Assembly (NCBI RefSeq): GCF_900108505.1
Contig: NZ_FNWU01000009.1
Coordinates: 1-64,000, forward strand
Reading direction: 5' to 3'
DNA length: 64,000 nt
Source: Halopenitus malekzadehii
GTDB lineage: Archaea; Halobacteriota; Halobacteria; Halobacteriales; Haloferacaceae
Shown here: piece after piece, positions 39,709 to 47,876 of the stretch
How positions within the stretch are numbered: the first letter of the stretch is position 1
Layout of the letters: each line of letters starts with the position of its first letter
Made by a program: the position numbers and the translations under genes
Notes under the pieces: generated by a model
Seen by the model: the letters and a program-made list of their open reading frames with translations, nothing else
Told to the model about the DNA's origin: nothing
Database searches by the model: none

Positions 39709-39716
39709 TTTATTAT
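39709..39716 (+). promoter_or_regulatory. TATA box deciding the start of the helix-turn-helix gene
   Basis: TTTATTAT centred 27 nt before ATG 39740. It argues against an in-frame ATG at 39701, which would lie upstream of the promoter. Confidence 0.6.
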
Positions 39717-39739
39717 CGTCGAAGGAATTGATCCTGGTA

Positions 39740-39967
39740 ATGATCGAAACCGACGCCGGATCGGGAACCGCGATGTCGCTCCCGACGGAGTTGCAATCGC
39801 CGCGAGCGAAGCTCGTGTATCTGTATCTCACGACCAATCGACGCGCCACGGTGTCCGAGATGGCCGAGTCGCTCGCAATGAAGAAGATCTCGCTCTACGG
39901 CATCCTCAAGACCCTGCGCAACGAGGAGTTCATCCAACAGCAGGGCGAGGAATACCGACTCGCCTAA
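39740..39967 (+). CDS. Small winged helix-turn-helix protein
   Basis: 75 aa. SPRAKLVYLYLTTNRRATVSEMAESLAMKKISLYGILKTLRNEEF is a compact wHTH of the MarR/TrmB kind with no sensor domain. Conserved haloarchaeal regulator, target unknown. Confidence 0.75.
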   Translation: MIETDAGSGTAMSLPTELQSPRAKLVYLYLTTNRRATVSEMAESLAMKKISLYGILKTLRNEEFIQQQGEEYRLA

Positions 39968-39993
39968 TCCCGTCGGCTTCGGCTGCTGATTCG

Positions 39994-40053
39994 CCGTCCC
40001 GTTCGCCGTCCGGTTCGCTGTCCCGTTTACTGTCTCGTTCACCGTCCAGTTCG
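39994..40053 (+). repeat. Five degenerate 12-bp repeats
   Basis: Units like CCGTCCCGTTCG, CTGTCCCGTTTA and CCGTCCAGTTCG stand between convergent genes. No gene is seen in 39968-40146. Confidence 0.6.
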
Positions 40054-40146
40054 TCGTTCGGTCTATGGATCGGTCCATCGATCGACGGTGATGTTGACGG
40101 CAGCCGATCGACGGCCGACGCCGTCTCACCGTCTCCCCGGTTCGTC

Positions 40147-40308
40147 TCACCCGGTGTTCCGCGTTGACCGAGCGGTTCTCACCTCCGCACCGTCACGAAC
40201 GGTGTCCTCACAGCTTGGACAGACGCGGGGGTCGTCAATCCCGTCGGGAGTAAAAACGCGTGCGTACGCCGGCGTCACGAAGGTGCCGCAGTTTTGGCAG
40301 TCGGGCAT
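40147..40308 (-). CDS. Small zinc-finger protein, DUF7563-like
   Basis: 53 aa: MPDCQNCGTFVTPAYARVF then VCPSCEDTVRDG. Two CxxC pairs form a rubredoxin-like knuckle. Widespread tiny haloarchaeal protein, function unknown. The start is fixed by a leaderless promoter. Confidence 0.78.
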   Translation of the reverse strand: MPDCQNCGTFVTPAYARVFTPDGIDDPRVCPSCEDTVRDGAEVRTARSTRNTG

Positions 40309-40334
40309 ATCGTGTTGGTGTGTCGTGGTTTTTA

Positions 40335-40341
40335 CCATAAA
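40335..40341 (-). promoter_or_regulatory. TATA box for the DUF7563-like gene
   Basis: Minus strand TTTATGG, 27-33 nt before ATG 40308. Confidence 0.55.
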
Positions 40342-40433
40342 TCTTGTGGGGTGGTAACACACGATTAGGTGCCGATCATCGGGTGGGATCGTAACCACCG
40401 GGGCTTTTGCCGATCGCCCGCCAACGGCTCGTC

Positions 40434-41069
40434 GTGGACGCAGCCCAAACCGACTTCAAGAACCCTTTCGGGATGGACACGGACTGTGCGAACTGCTCGG
40501 CGCTGTGTGCCGAGCGGTCGACCGTGGTCCACGGCTACGGCGACGTCGGCGGCGAGTTTCTCGTGGTCGGCGGGGAGCCGAGTGCCGGCGCCGACGCGAC
40601 CGGCATCCCGTTCGGCGATGACGAGGGTGGGCGGCGGGTCCGATCGATCTTCCGGGAGCTTGGTTTCGTTCGATCGGCTCCCGAGACGGTCGAGATGGAC
40701 GTCCAGAACGCCTTTTTCACCGCTCTCACGCGGTGTCGTCATCCCGATCGGCCCGCCACCGACGAGGAGGTCGCCAGCTGCGAGCCCTACCTCGATGCGG
40801 AGATCCGGATGATCAATCCCCAGATCATTGTCCCGGTCGGCCAGCGTGCGCTGGAGGCGCTCGCGTTCGAGTACACCACGCGGTCGCCGGATTCGTTCGA
40901 CGTCGCCGCCGAACACGCGACGACGATCCGGGGCCGAGGGTTCGAGCTCGTTCCGATACGGGATCCGGAGACGATGAGCGACGAGGCGGAACGGGCCTTC
41001 ATCGACCACGTTCGCGAGAACGTCCTCGCGCGTGATTATCGGCAGACGAAGGGACGACGAAGTCGATGA
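40434..41069 (+). CDS. Uracil-DNA glycosylase family protein
   Basis: 211 aa from GTG 40434, placed by CTTTTG 26-30 nt upstream. GFLVVGGEPSAG-like motif A is seen as VVGGEPSAGADATG, and the Fe-S type cysteines as CANCSALC, TRC and a later C in VASCEPYLDAEIRMINPQIIV. This is the family 4/5-like branch. It would remove uracil from DNA or act on another damaged base; some haloarchaeal members are uncharacterised. Confidence 0.82.
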   Translation: MDAAQTDFKNPFGMDTDCANCSALCAERSTVVHGYGDVGGEFLVVGGEPSAGADATGIPFGDDEGGRRVRSIFRELGFVRSAPETVEMDVQNAFFTALTRCRHPDRPATDEEVASCEPYLDAEIRMINPQIIVPVGQRALEALAFEYTTRSPDSFDVAAEHATTIRGRGFELVPIRDPETMSDEAERAFIDHVRENVLARDYRQTKGRRSR

Positions 41070-41111
41070 GACCGCCTCGGTGAGTCCTCGCGGTGGAGCG
41101 TCACCGACATC

Positions 41112-41306
41112 TCACCAGTAGACGGTTCGCGGACCGGCCTCGCGCCCGCCGAGCGCGACGATCGCGGCGACGATGGCCAGACAGATCGCGGCGGTGGCGA
41201 CGGCGGCCGGCGACCCGAGCGCGGCCGGCAGACCGAGGACGGCGGTGACACAGACGAGGACGACGGCGACGGCCGCGATCGCGGCCAGCGGACGGAGTGC
41301 GGACAT
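41112..41306 (-). CDS. Small two-helix membrane protein
   Basis: 64 aa, MSALRPLAAIAAVAVVLV then AVATAAICLAIVAAIVAL. ATG 41306 is chosen because it starts the first helix. Unknown function. Confidence 0.6.
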   Translation of the reverse strand: MSALRPLAAIAAVAVVLVCVTAVLGLPAALGSPAAVATAAICLAIVAAIVALGGREAGPRTVYW

Positions 41307-41374
41307 ACGTGCGGTATCATCCGCGCGGCGCTTAAAAACCGGGGGTTGAAGGCGCCGAGGCAACCAGATACGAT

Positions 41375-42136
41375 ATGACCGTTATCGCGGTGCTTGCCGA
41401 CCCGCCACGCGAGGGGTGTGGCTATCCGTCCCTGCCGGAGACGAGCCCGCTTTCGACCACGGAGGCGACGGCGCTGTATGAAGCCGTGTTTCGTGACCTG
41501 GTTCGAGCCGTCGACCGGTCCGGCGGGGATCTCCTCGTGAACCACCCCACCGAGGAGCAGCTCCCCGCGGACGCTCGTACGGGGACCGATCCGGAAGCCG
41601 AGCTACGCGCCGTCGTGGCCGACACCCTGGAGGATGCCGGCGACGTCCGGTTCGAACCGCAAGTCGGATCGACGTTCAGCGCCCGCGCCGGCAACACGGC
41701 GACCCACCTGCTTCGCGAGGAAGATGCTGGCTCCGTCGCGATCGTCACGCCGTCGACGCCGTTCCTCACCCGGTCGGCCATCGATGCGGCGGCGATGAAA
41801 CTTCGCACTGCCACCGCCGTTCTCGGCCCGTCGACCGCCGGGCGGTGCCACTACGCGGGGTTCACCGAACCGATCGACTTCGCGGACGCGTTCACGCCGC
41901 CGAGCGTCCAGACGCTCGCCGAGCGCACGCGTGACGCCGGCGGCGACGTCGATTTCATCCAGGCACTGCCCACGATCGAGACCGGCCGCGATCTCCTCGA
42001 CGTCGTGCCCCTGTTGCGGGCCCGTTTTGCGGCCGAGCGGATCGTTCCCGAGCACACGGCGGCGTTCGTCCACGAACACGGGCTCGCCGTCCACGAGGAC
42101 GACGCGACCGGCGATCTCACCCTGGTTCGGGACTGA
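41375..42136 (+). CDS. Conserved haloarchaeal DUF2064/GT-A-like protein
   Basis: 253 aa. MTVIAVLADPPREG, NTATHLLREEDAGSVAIV and AVLGPSTAGRCHYAGF resemble the DUF2064 (nucleotidyltransferase/glycosyltransferase-A fold) family. The exact reaction is unknown. It starts 69 bp from the divergent membrane protein. Confidence 0.65.
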   Translation: MTVIAVLADPPREGCGYPSLPETSPLSTTEATALYEAVFRDLVRAVDRSGGDLLVNHPTEEQLPADARTGTDPEAELRAVVADTLEDAGDVRFEPQVGSTFSARAGNTATHLLREEDAGSVAIVTPSTPFLTRSAIDAAAMKLRTATAVLGPSTAGRCHYAGFTEPIDFADAFTPPSVQTLAERTRDAGGDVDFIQALPTIETGRDLLDVVPLLRARFAAERIVPEHTAAFVHEHGLAVHEDDATGDLTLVRD

Positions 42137-42299
42137 GACCAAGAGGATTTCGCGGCCCGGTATGCGCAGGTTCGTCGACGCCGACGTGAGCGATCCCCCG
42201 CCGATACGATCGGCGTGATCGATGCCCCCGATCGACGACCACAACCGACATCCATTAGTCGCCCCCCTCACAATTCCCGAGTGCAGCCGGATACCCGAT

Positions 42300-42383
42300 G
42301 GTGGGATGGCAGAGTGGCCCATTGCGCCGGTCTTGAAAACCGGTAGCCTCACGGCTTCCTGGGTTCAAATCCCAGTCCCACCG
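42300..42383 (+). tRNA. tRNA-Ser (TGA)
   Basis: Acceptor GGTGGGA pairs with TCCCACC, discriminator G. Anticodon loop CTTGAAA has TGA at 42334-42336. The long variable arm (GCCTCACGGC) marks a class II serine tRNA. T arm CTGGG-TTCAAAT-CCCAG. Confidence 0.95.
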
Positions 42384-42389
42384 TATCGA

Positions 42390-42413
42390 GCGCGGCGTCG
42401 CGTCACGCCGCGC
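42390..42413 (+). terminator. Hairpin after tRNA-Ser
   Basis: Perfect 9-bp stem (GCGCGGCGT/ACGCCGCGC) with a 6-nt loop, starting seven bases after the tRNA. It may stop transcription or guide 3' processing. No T run follows. Confidence 0.35.
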
Positions 42414-42537
42414 GAGCATCGTGCGGGGTTTGGACGGCGCGAAGATTCGAACGCCCGTTCCACCGTTTGTGCCGTGGTAGCGTACGTCTCCTCAATCTTT
42501 AACAGGACAGCGACCGATCGATCGACTGGGTGAAATT

Positions 42538-43140
42538 ATGAGCGAACACGAACTCGATCCACTTCCGTACGACTACGACGCGCTCGAACCGCACATCTCC
42601 GAACAGGTGCTCACGTGGCATCACGACACGCACCACCAGGGGTACGTAAACGGGCTCAACGCCGCCGAGGAGACGCTCGCCGAGAACCGTGAGAGCGGGG
42701 ATTACGGCAGCACGGCGTCGGCGCTCGGGAACGTGACCCACAACGGCAGCGGTCACTATCTCCACACGCTGTTCTGGAACAACATGTCCCCGAACGGCGG
42801 CGGCGAACCGGCCGGCGATCTCGCCGATCGGATCGCCGAGGACTTCGGGTCCTATGAGGCCTGGAAGGGCGAGTTCGAGGCCGCTGCCGGCGCCGCCGGC
42901 GGCTGGGCCCTGCTCGTGTACGATCCGGTCTCCAAGCAGCTGCGCAACCTGAAGGTCGACAAGCACGACCAGGGCGCGCTGTGGGGTGCCCATCCGATCC
43001 TGGCGCTCGACGTCTGGGAGCACTCCTACTACCACGATTACGGCCCGGCACGCGGCGAGTTCATCGACGCGTTCTTCGAGGTCGTCGACTGGGGCGAGGT
43101 CGCGGACAACTACGAGAACGTCGTGTCCGACTTCGAGTAA
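42538..43140 (+). CDS. sod: Superoxide dismutase (Mn/Fe)
   Basis: 200 aa. Metal-site segments WHHDTHHQGYVNGLN, HNGSGHYLHTLFWNNMS and DVWEHSYYHDY are complete. It dismutes superoxide in the cytoplasm; haloarchaeal enzymes are mostly Mn type. TTTAAC at 42498-42503 stands 35 nt upstream. Confidence 0.95.
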   Translation: MSEHELDPLPYDYDALEPHISEQVLTWHHDTHHQGYVNGLNAAEETLAENRESGDYGSTASALGNVTHNGSGHYLHTLFWNNMSPNGGGEPAGDLADRIAEDFGSYEAWKGEFEAAAGAAGGWALLVYDPVSKQLRNLKVDKHDQGALWGAHPILALDVWEHSYYHDYGPARGEFIDAFFEVVDWGEVADNYENVVSDFE

Positions 43141-43278
43141 CGTCGCGTCCGCGAGACGACCGTCCCGTCGATCGACTCCGTCCCGATTTTTTCGATGCCC
43201 TCGACATCGCGAGCACCGGTGCCATCCCCCGCGTCGGTGAACCCGTGTCGTTTAGGGGACGGGCGACCGAGAACGGCC

Positions 43279-43611
43279 ATGCCGACGCCGAAAGACGACT
43301 TCGAGGCGACCTACCCGTGTGAGTTCTACACGGCCGCCGAGTTGCTCGAACCGGACCTGATGTACACGATCCCCGAGATCGCCCGGCTGCTCCAGGGTGT
43401 CGACCCCGACGAACCGCTCGATGAGGGGACCGAGACCGTCCTGATCGACTGGGCAATCCCGTGGGTGATGAACAACGCCGATGACCTCGTGATCGCGGAG
43501 CCGCTTGCGGACGACGGTCCCGGCTACTACGGGCTTGCCGATGCGGCGATCGACGGGGACGACGCCGCGGAGTCGGAACGCACCGGGGACTCGACCGACG
43601 ACGAACGGTGA
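43279..43611 (+). CDS. Conserved haloarchaeal protein, DUF5827-like
   Basis: 110 aa: CEFYTAAELLEPDLMYTIPEIARLLQGV and ILIDW-like LIDWAIPWVMNNADDLVIAEP. Found in most haloarchaea from memory; function unknown. Its stop overlaps the GTG start of the following ATPase by GTGA, so the two are translationally coupled. Confidence 0.75.
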   Translation: MPTPKDDFEATYPCEFYTAAELLEPDLMYTIPEIARLLQGVDPDEPLDEGTETVLIDWAIPWVMNNADDLVIAEPLADDGPGYYGLADAAIDGDDAAESERTGDSTDDER

Positions 43612-44525
43612 CCGGGACCGAATCGCCGACGCTGCTCGTGGCCGGTGATTCGCGGGTCGACGCCGGAAAGACGACGTTTTCGGTGGGGCTCCTTGCGACC
43701 CTCTCGGCGGACGGCGCCGATCCGGTCGGCGTGAAGCCTCGGGCCGGCCACGACTTCTGGTACGACCACGACGACTTCCGGGCGGCCGTCGCGGACCGTC
43801 GACTCTACGGGACGGACGCGCGTCGACTCGCGGCCGCAAGCGATCGCGGGCTCGCGAACCGGTCGGACTCGACGGGATCGACGCCGGTAGCCCCGGAGTT
43901 CATCAACCCGCTTCACCGCCTGTGGCGTCCCACGCCGGGCCGGACCGGACTGCTCGGCGAGGCCGACCGGACCTTCCTCTGTGACCGACTCGGTGGTGCC
44001 GGGAACGGCGATCCGACCCTCGTCGTGAACGGCGCTGCCGAGGAGGCGGGGCTGCTTCCGCCCACGGTCGCCGATCGGCTCCCGCTTTCGGAGGCCCCCC
44101 GCGTCCACGACGTTTCGGGGTTCAACGAGGTGATGGCGTCGTCGTACCTGCCGGTTTTCGAGCGGTTCGCTGCCGCCGTCGCCGCCGATCCCGGCCCGGT
44201 CGTGGTCGAGTCGTACGGCGACATCGCGCTCCCGTTCGAGGCCGGAGCTGGCGCCGGCGACGCCCCCACGATCGACGCCGTGGCGGTCGTCGCACCCACT
44301 CGGGTCCGGGTCTATGACGGCGGTCGCTACCGCCGCGCGTGCACGGTCGCCGCGGGCAGCGCACGTGAGGGCGCGCTTGAGGAACACACCGACGCCGTCA
44401 CGTCGATGGTCGAACCGCTCGGGACCGTCGATCTGCCGGCGCTTCCGGGCGACGCACGGTCGTCGCCGGACCGGGTGGCGTCCGCGTATGCCGACGCCTA
44501 CACGACGCTTCTCGAGGCCGTGTGA
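43608..44525 (+). CDS. P-loop ATPase, haloarchaeal
   Basis: 305 aa, GTG start. LLVAGDSRVDAGKTTFSVGLL is a Walker A loop of the deviant/MinD-BioD kind. VKPRAGHDFWYDHDDF and VVVESYGDIALPFE could be the substrate side and Walker B. It resembles dethiobiotin synthase-like and cobyrinate-like ATPases but the substrate is unknown. Confidence 0.75.
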   Translation: MTGTESPTLLVAGDSRVDAGKTTFSVGLLATLSADGADPVGVKPRAGHDFWYDHDDFRAAVADRRLYGTDARRLAAASDRGLANRSDSTGSTPVAPEFINPLHRLWRPTPGRTGLLGEADRTFLCDRLGGAGNGDPTLVVNGAAEEAGLLPPTVADRLPLSEAPRVHDVSGFNEVMASSYLPVFERFAAAVAADPGPVVVESYGDIALPFEAGAGAGDAPTIDAVAVVAPTRVRVYDGGRYRRACTVAAGSAREGALEEHTDAVTSMVEPLGTVDLPALPGDARSSPDRVASAYADAYTTLLEAV

Positions 44526-44646
44526 GGGTTGTGGCTGGGAGGGATTCCTTCCGGGAGATCCCTGGCCGTTCCGGAGTGGATTTCGTGTGCTTTTCGGCAC
44601 GCTCCCGAGCAGTATTGTGCTATGGATACCCACGGCACGAAAACGC

Positions 44647-44652
44647 TTAAAC
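44647..44652 (+). promoter_or_regulatory. TATA-like box for the GTPBP1-like gene
   Basis: TTAAAC 24-29 nt before ATG 44676; excludes the longer in-frame start upstream. Confidence 0.5.
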
Positions 44653-44675
44653 GCCGATGCGGCCTACGGGCGGGT

Positions 44676-46457
44676 ATGAGCGCGGACCGGTCTGTCCTCA
44701 GGCAGGCCATCGAGCGCGGGGAACGCGACGGCGGGTCGATCGAGTTCAAGGAACGGCTGACTCGGGAGGTCCACCTCGCGGACGGGCGGAAGGAATCGCT
44801 CGCCGCGCAACTGCGCCACCGCGTCCTGTCGGGCGACGGCGAGGCGACCTACGTCGTCGGCGTCACGGACGATGGCGGTCTGGCCGGGATCGCTCCCGAC
44901 CGCTTCTCCGAGACGATGGATGTCCTCTCATTGCTCGCCGAGGAGGCCGACGCACACATCCACGACGTCGACACCTGGAGCGTTGCGGACGTCGCAGATG
45001 TCGCGGACGCCGCGACGCGGTCGGATGCGGTAGACACCGGGACCACCGTGGATGCCGGAACCACCGTGGATGCCGGAACCACTGTGGAGGCGGGAGATAC
45101 CCCGACGGCCGGGTCCGCCGCCGATCCGCCCGGACTCGTGGGAATCGCGACGATCCGCGAAGGGGCAACCCTCGAGACCGACGAGGACCATCTGGTGATC
45201 GGCACCGCCGGCCACGTCGACCACGGCAAGAGCACGCTCGTCGGCTCGCTCGTCACGGGCCAGGCCGACGACGGCCAGGGTGGAACCCGTGGGTTCCTCG
45301 ACGTCCAGCCCCACGAGATCGAACGCGGGCTCTCCGCAGATCTGTCCTATGCAGTCTACGGGTTCGATGAGATCGGATCGGACGACTGTGTCCCCGTTCG
45401 GATGGACAATCCCCACCGCAAGCAGGACCGAGCCCGGATCGTCGCGGAGGCCGACCGGCTCGTCTCGTTCGTGGACACCGTCGGCCACGAGCCCTGGCTC
45501 CGGACGACGATCCGCGGGCTCGTCGGCCAGAAGATCGACTACGGACTGCTCGCGGTTGCGGCCGACGACGGGCCGACGAAGACGACTCGAGAACACCTCG
45601 GAATCCTGCTTGCCACCGAGCTGCCGACGGTGGTCGCGGTGACGAAGACCGACCTCGTGAGCGACGATCGCGTCGACGCGGTGGTTCGGGAGATCGAGTC
45701 CCTGCTGCGGGACGTCGGGACGACCCCGCTGCCGGTCGCACGCCACGGCGTCGACGCCGCCATCGAGGAGATCGACGCCTCGGTCGTCCCGATCGTGGAG
45801 ACGAGCGCGGTCAGCCGCGAGGGGCTCGACCGGCTCGATACGCTCTTCGCCGAGCTCCCCAAACGCGCCACGCCCGAGCGCGGCGAGTTCCGGATGTACG
45901 TCGACCGGTCCTACGACGTGAAGGGCGTCGGTGCGGTCGCCTCCGGGACGGTCAACTCGGGGACGGTCGAGGCCGGCGACGAGTTGCTCATCGGTCCGAT
46001 GGCGGACGGGACCTTCGAGGAGGTGACGGCCCGCTCCATCGAGATGCACTACCACCGCGTCGACCGGGCGAGTGCCGGTCGGATCGTCGGGATCGCCCTG
46101 AAGGGAGTCGACGAGTCGGCGATCGAACGTGGGATGGTGTTGGTACCTCGGTCGGCCGACCCCGATCCGGTCAGGGAGTTCGAGGCCGAGGTGATGGTGC
46201 TCAACCATCCGACGCGGATCCGGTCGGGGTACGAGCCGGTCGTCCACCTCGAAACGGCCAGCGAGGCGGCCGAGTTCACTCCCGAGTCCGGGCGGCTGCT
46301 CCCGGGCGATACCGGCCGGACGCAGGTCCGGTTCAAGTTCCGCCCGTACCTCGTCGAGGAGGGTCAGCGGTTCGTCTTCCGCGAGGGGTCGAGCAAGGGC
46401 GTCGGGACCGTCACCGACGTGGGGGCCGTCGCGGATCCGTCGCCCGCTGACGACTGA
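44676..46457 (+). CDS. GTPBP1-like translational GTPase
   Basis: 593 aa. Residues 1-75 (GGSIEFKERLTREVHLADGRKE) form an N-terminal domain typical of archaeal GTPBP1 relatives. An Ala/Asp/Thr linker with three 18-bp repeats (GTTVDA) follows, then the EF-Tu-type G domain: GHVDHGKST (G1), DTVGHE (G3), TKTD (G4) and SAVS (G5). Domains II and III are at the C-terminus. Eukaryotic GTPBP1/2 act on stalled ribosomes and mRNA decay; the archaeal role is unproven. Confidence 0.85.
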   Translation: MSADRSVLRQAIERGERDGGSIEFKERLTREVHLADGRKESLAAQLRHRVLSGDGEATYVVGVTDDGGLAGIAPDRFSETMDVLSLLAEEADAHIHDVDTWSVADVADVADAATRSDAVDTGTTVDAGTTVDAGTTVEAGDTPTAGSAADPPGLVGIATIREGATLETDEDHLVIGTAGHVDHGKSTLVGSLVTGQADDGQGGTRGFLDVQPHEIERGLSADLSYAVYGFDEIGSDDCVPVRMDNPHRKQDRARIVAEADRLVSFVDTVGHEPWLRTTIRGLVGQKIDYGLLAVAADDGPTKTTREHLGILLATELPTVVAVTKTDLVSDDRVDAVVREIESLLRDVGTTPLPVARHGVDAAIEEIDASVVPIVETSAVSREGLDRLDTLFAELPKRATPERGEFRMYVDRSYDVKGVGAVASGTVNSGTVEAGDELLIGPMADGTFEEVTARSIEMHYHRVDRASAGRIVGIALKGVDESAIERGMVLVPRSADPDPVREFEAEVMVLNHPTRIRSGYEPVVHLETASEAAEFTPESGRLLPGDTGRTQVRFKFRPYLVEEGQRFVFREGSSKGVGTVTDVGAVADPSPADD

Positions 46458-46556
46458 TCGGTCGTCCCGACCGGCGACTGATCGGTCATCTCTGCCGGTT
46501 CCCGATCGATCGCGTCCGACGGTGACCGGAATCCGTGTGGTTTCGCGAGTAGGTAC

Positions 46557-46562
46557 TTTTAA
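46557..46562 (+). promoter_or_regulatory. TATA box for the mgtE pair
   Basis: TTTTAA 25-30 nt before ATG 46587, leaderless spacing. Confidence 0.6.
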
Positions 46563-46586
46563 CTTCGAATTCGGCCAGATGAACGT

Positions 46587-47156
46587 ATGGACGTCCCCGA
46601 GGAGGTCGTCTCCATCTACCGGGAGTCGCTTCCGGTGTTGCTCGTCGCGCTCGGCGGCGGACTCTTCTCGGGGCTGATCCTCGAGGAGCTGTTGGCGAGC
46701 GTCGGCCGCTTCCCTGGGCTGTTGGTGATGGTGCCCGTCTTCCTTGCGACCCGCGGGAACGTGTATGGGGCTCTCGGCGGGCGTATCTCGAGCGGGCTCC
46801 ACCAGGGGCTCATCGAGCCGCGGTTTCGGTGGGACGCCCGGATCGTGAACGCGGTCGTCGCCTCCTTCATCAACGGGATCGGCGTCTCCGTGGTGATCGC
46901 GGTCCTTTCGTGGGGCGCGTTGACGCTGCTTGGCCGTCCCGCCGCACATCCCCTCGAGTTCCTCGGGATCATGCTCATCGCCGGCACCCTTACCTCTGCG
47001 GTGCTCATCGTCGGGCTGCTCACGCTGTTGTTCGTCGGCTACACGCGCGGGTACGATCCCGACAACCTGGTCGGACCGATCGTCACGACGCTCGGCGACG
47101 TCTTCGGGATGGCGTTCCTGCTGATCGCGGTCGGGGTCATCGAGGTGGTTGCCTGA
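46587..47156 (+). CDS. MgtE-type divalent cation transporter, first half
   Basis: 189 aa, five helices. FPGLLVMVPVFLATRGNVYGALGGRISSGLHQG and a C-terminal DPDNLVGPIVTTLGDVFGM (pore-helix Asp region) match the MgtE membrane domain. It lacks the N and CBS cytosolic domains. It probably pairs with the next gene to form a Mg2+ channel/transporter. Confidence 0.85.
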   Translation: MDVPEEVVSIYRESLPVLLVALGGGLFSGLILEELLASVGRFPGLLVMVPVFLATRGNVYGALGGRISSGLHQGLIEPRFRWDARIVNAVVASFINGIGVSVVIAVLSWGALTLLGRPAAHPLEFLGIMLIAGTLTSAVLIVGLLTLLFVGYTRGYDPDNLVGPIVTTLGDVFGMAFLLIAVGVIEVVA

Positions 47157-47178
47157 TGCTCATCGGGGTGATCGTCTG

Positions 47179-47757
47179 ATGGACCCGCCCGCAAGCGATC
47201 TCGGATCGTGGTCGGCCCGGCGGATCGTCCGGAACATGTTTCCGCTACTGGTCGGGCTCTCGGTGATCGTGTTGTGGGCCGGGCTGCGGCTCGAGGACGC
47301 CGAGGAGCTGCTCGCCGAGTACGGCCTCCTCGCGGTGATGGTGCCGGTGATGGTCGGGATGGGGGGCAACCTCGGCGCGATCGTGAGTTCGCGGCTCACC
47401 ACGCGGCTCCACCTCGGCACCACCGCCTTCGACCCGCGGGACCGACACCTCTGGGTGAACGCCGTGGCGACGCTCGCGCTCGCGGCGACCGTGTTCACCG
47501 TGCTCGCGGTCGGCACGTGGATCATCGGGCTGCTGGTCGGAAACGGGATGCCCCTCGGCACGTTGCTGTTCATCTCGCTGACGAGCGGGCTGACGCTTGC
47601 GGCCATCGCCGTGGTCTTCAGCGTCGCCACGACCTACGGCTCCTACCGGCTGGGGATCGATCCCGACGACACCACCATCCCGATCGTGACGAACGTCGTC
47701 GACGTCTTCGGGATGCTCGTCTTCCTGGGGATCGCCCGCTGGACGCTCCTGGGGTAG
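47179..47757 (+). CDS. MgtE-type divalent cation transporter, second half
   Basis: 192 aa, 22 bp after the first half. MVPVMVGMGGNLGAIVSSRLTTRLHLG and DPDDTTIPIVTNVVDVFGM are the corresponding motifs. The two products are homologous to each other, suggesting an old duplication and a heterodimeric transporter. Confidence 0.85.
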   Translation: MDPPASDLGSWSARRIVRNMFPLLVGLSVIVLWAGLRLEDAEELLAEYGLLAVMVPVMVGMGGNLGAIVSSRLTTRLHLGTTAFDPRDRHLWVNAVATLALAATVFTVLAVGTWIIGLLVGNGMPLGTLLFISLTSGLTLAAIAVVFSVATTYGSYRLGIDPDDTTIPIVTNVVDVFGMLVFLGIARWTLLG

Positions 47758-47847
47758 TCGGATGGGAACCCACGTCCGGAACCGGATCCGGCTGTCTCGG
47801 TCCCGTGTGAGTGGGAGTTCCACCCAGTCGTCGGCGGTCCCGAAACC

Positions 47848-47854
47848 GTTTAGG
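47848..47854 (+). promoter_or_regulatory. TATA-like box for pyrG
   Basis: GTTTAGG 23-29 nt before ATG 47877. Confidence 0.45.
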
Positions 47855-47876
47855 CGGACGCTCGCGCACGGTCGGT

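Noticed and set aside
42137-42299. An 18-codon frame (MRRFVDADVSD) before tRNA-Ser
   Set aside because: Too short, no promoter spacing and no distinctive composition.
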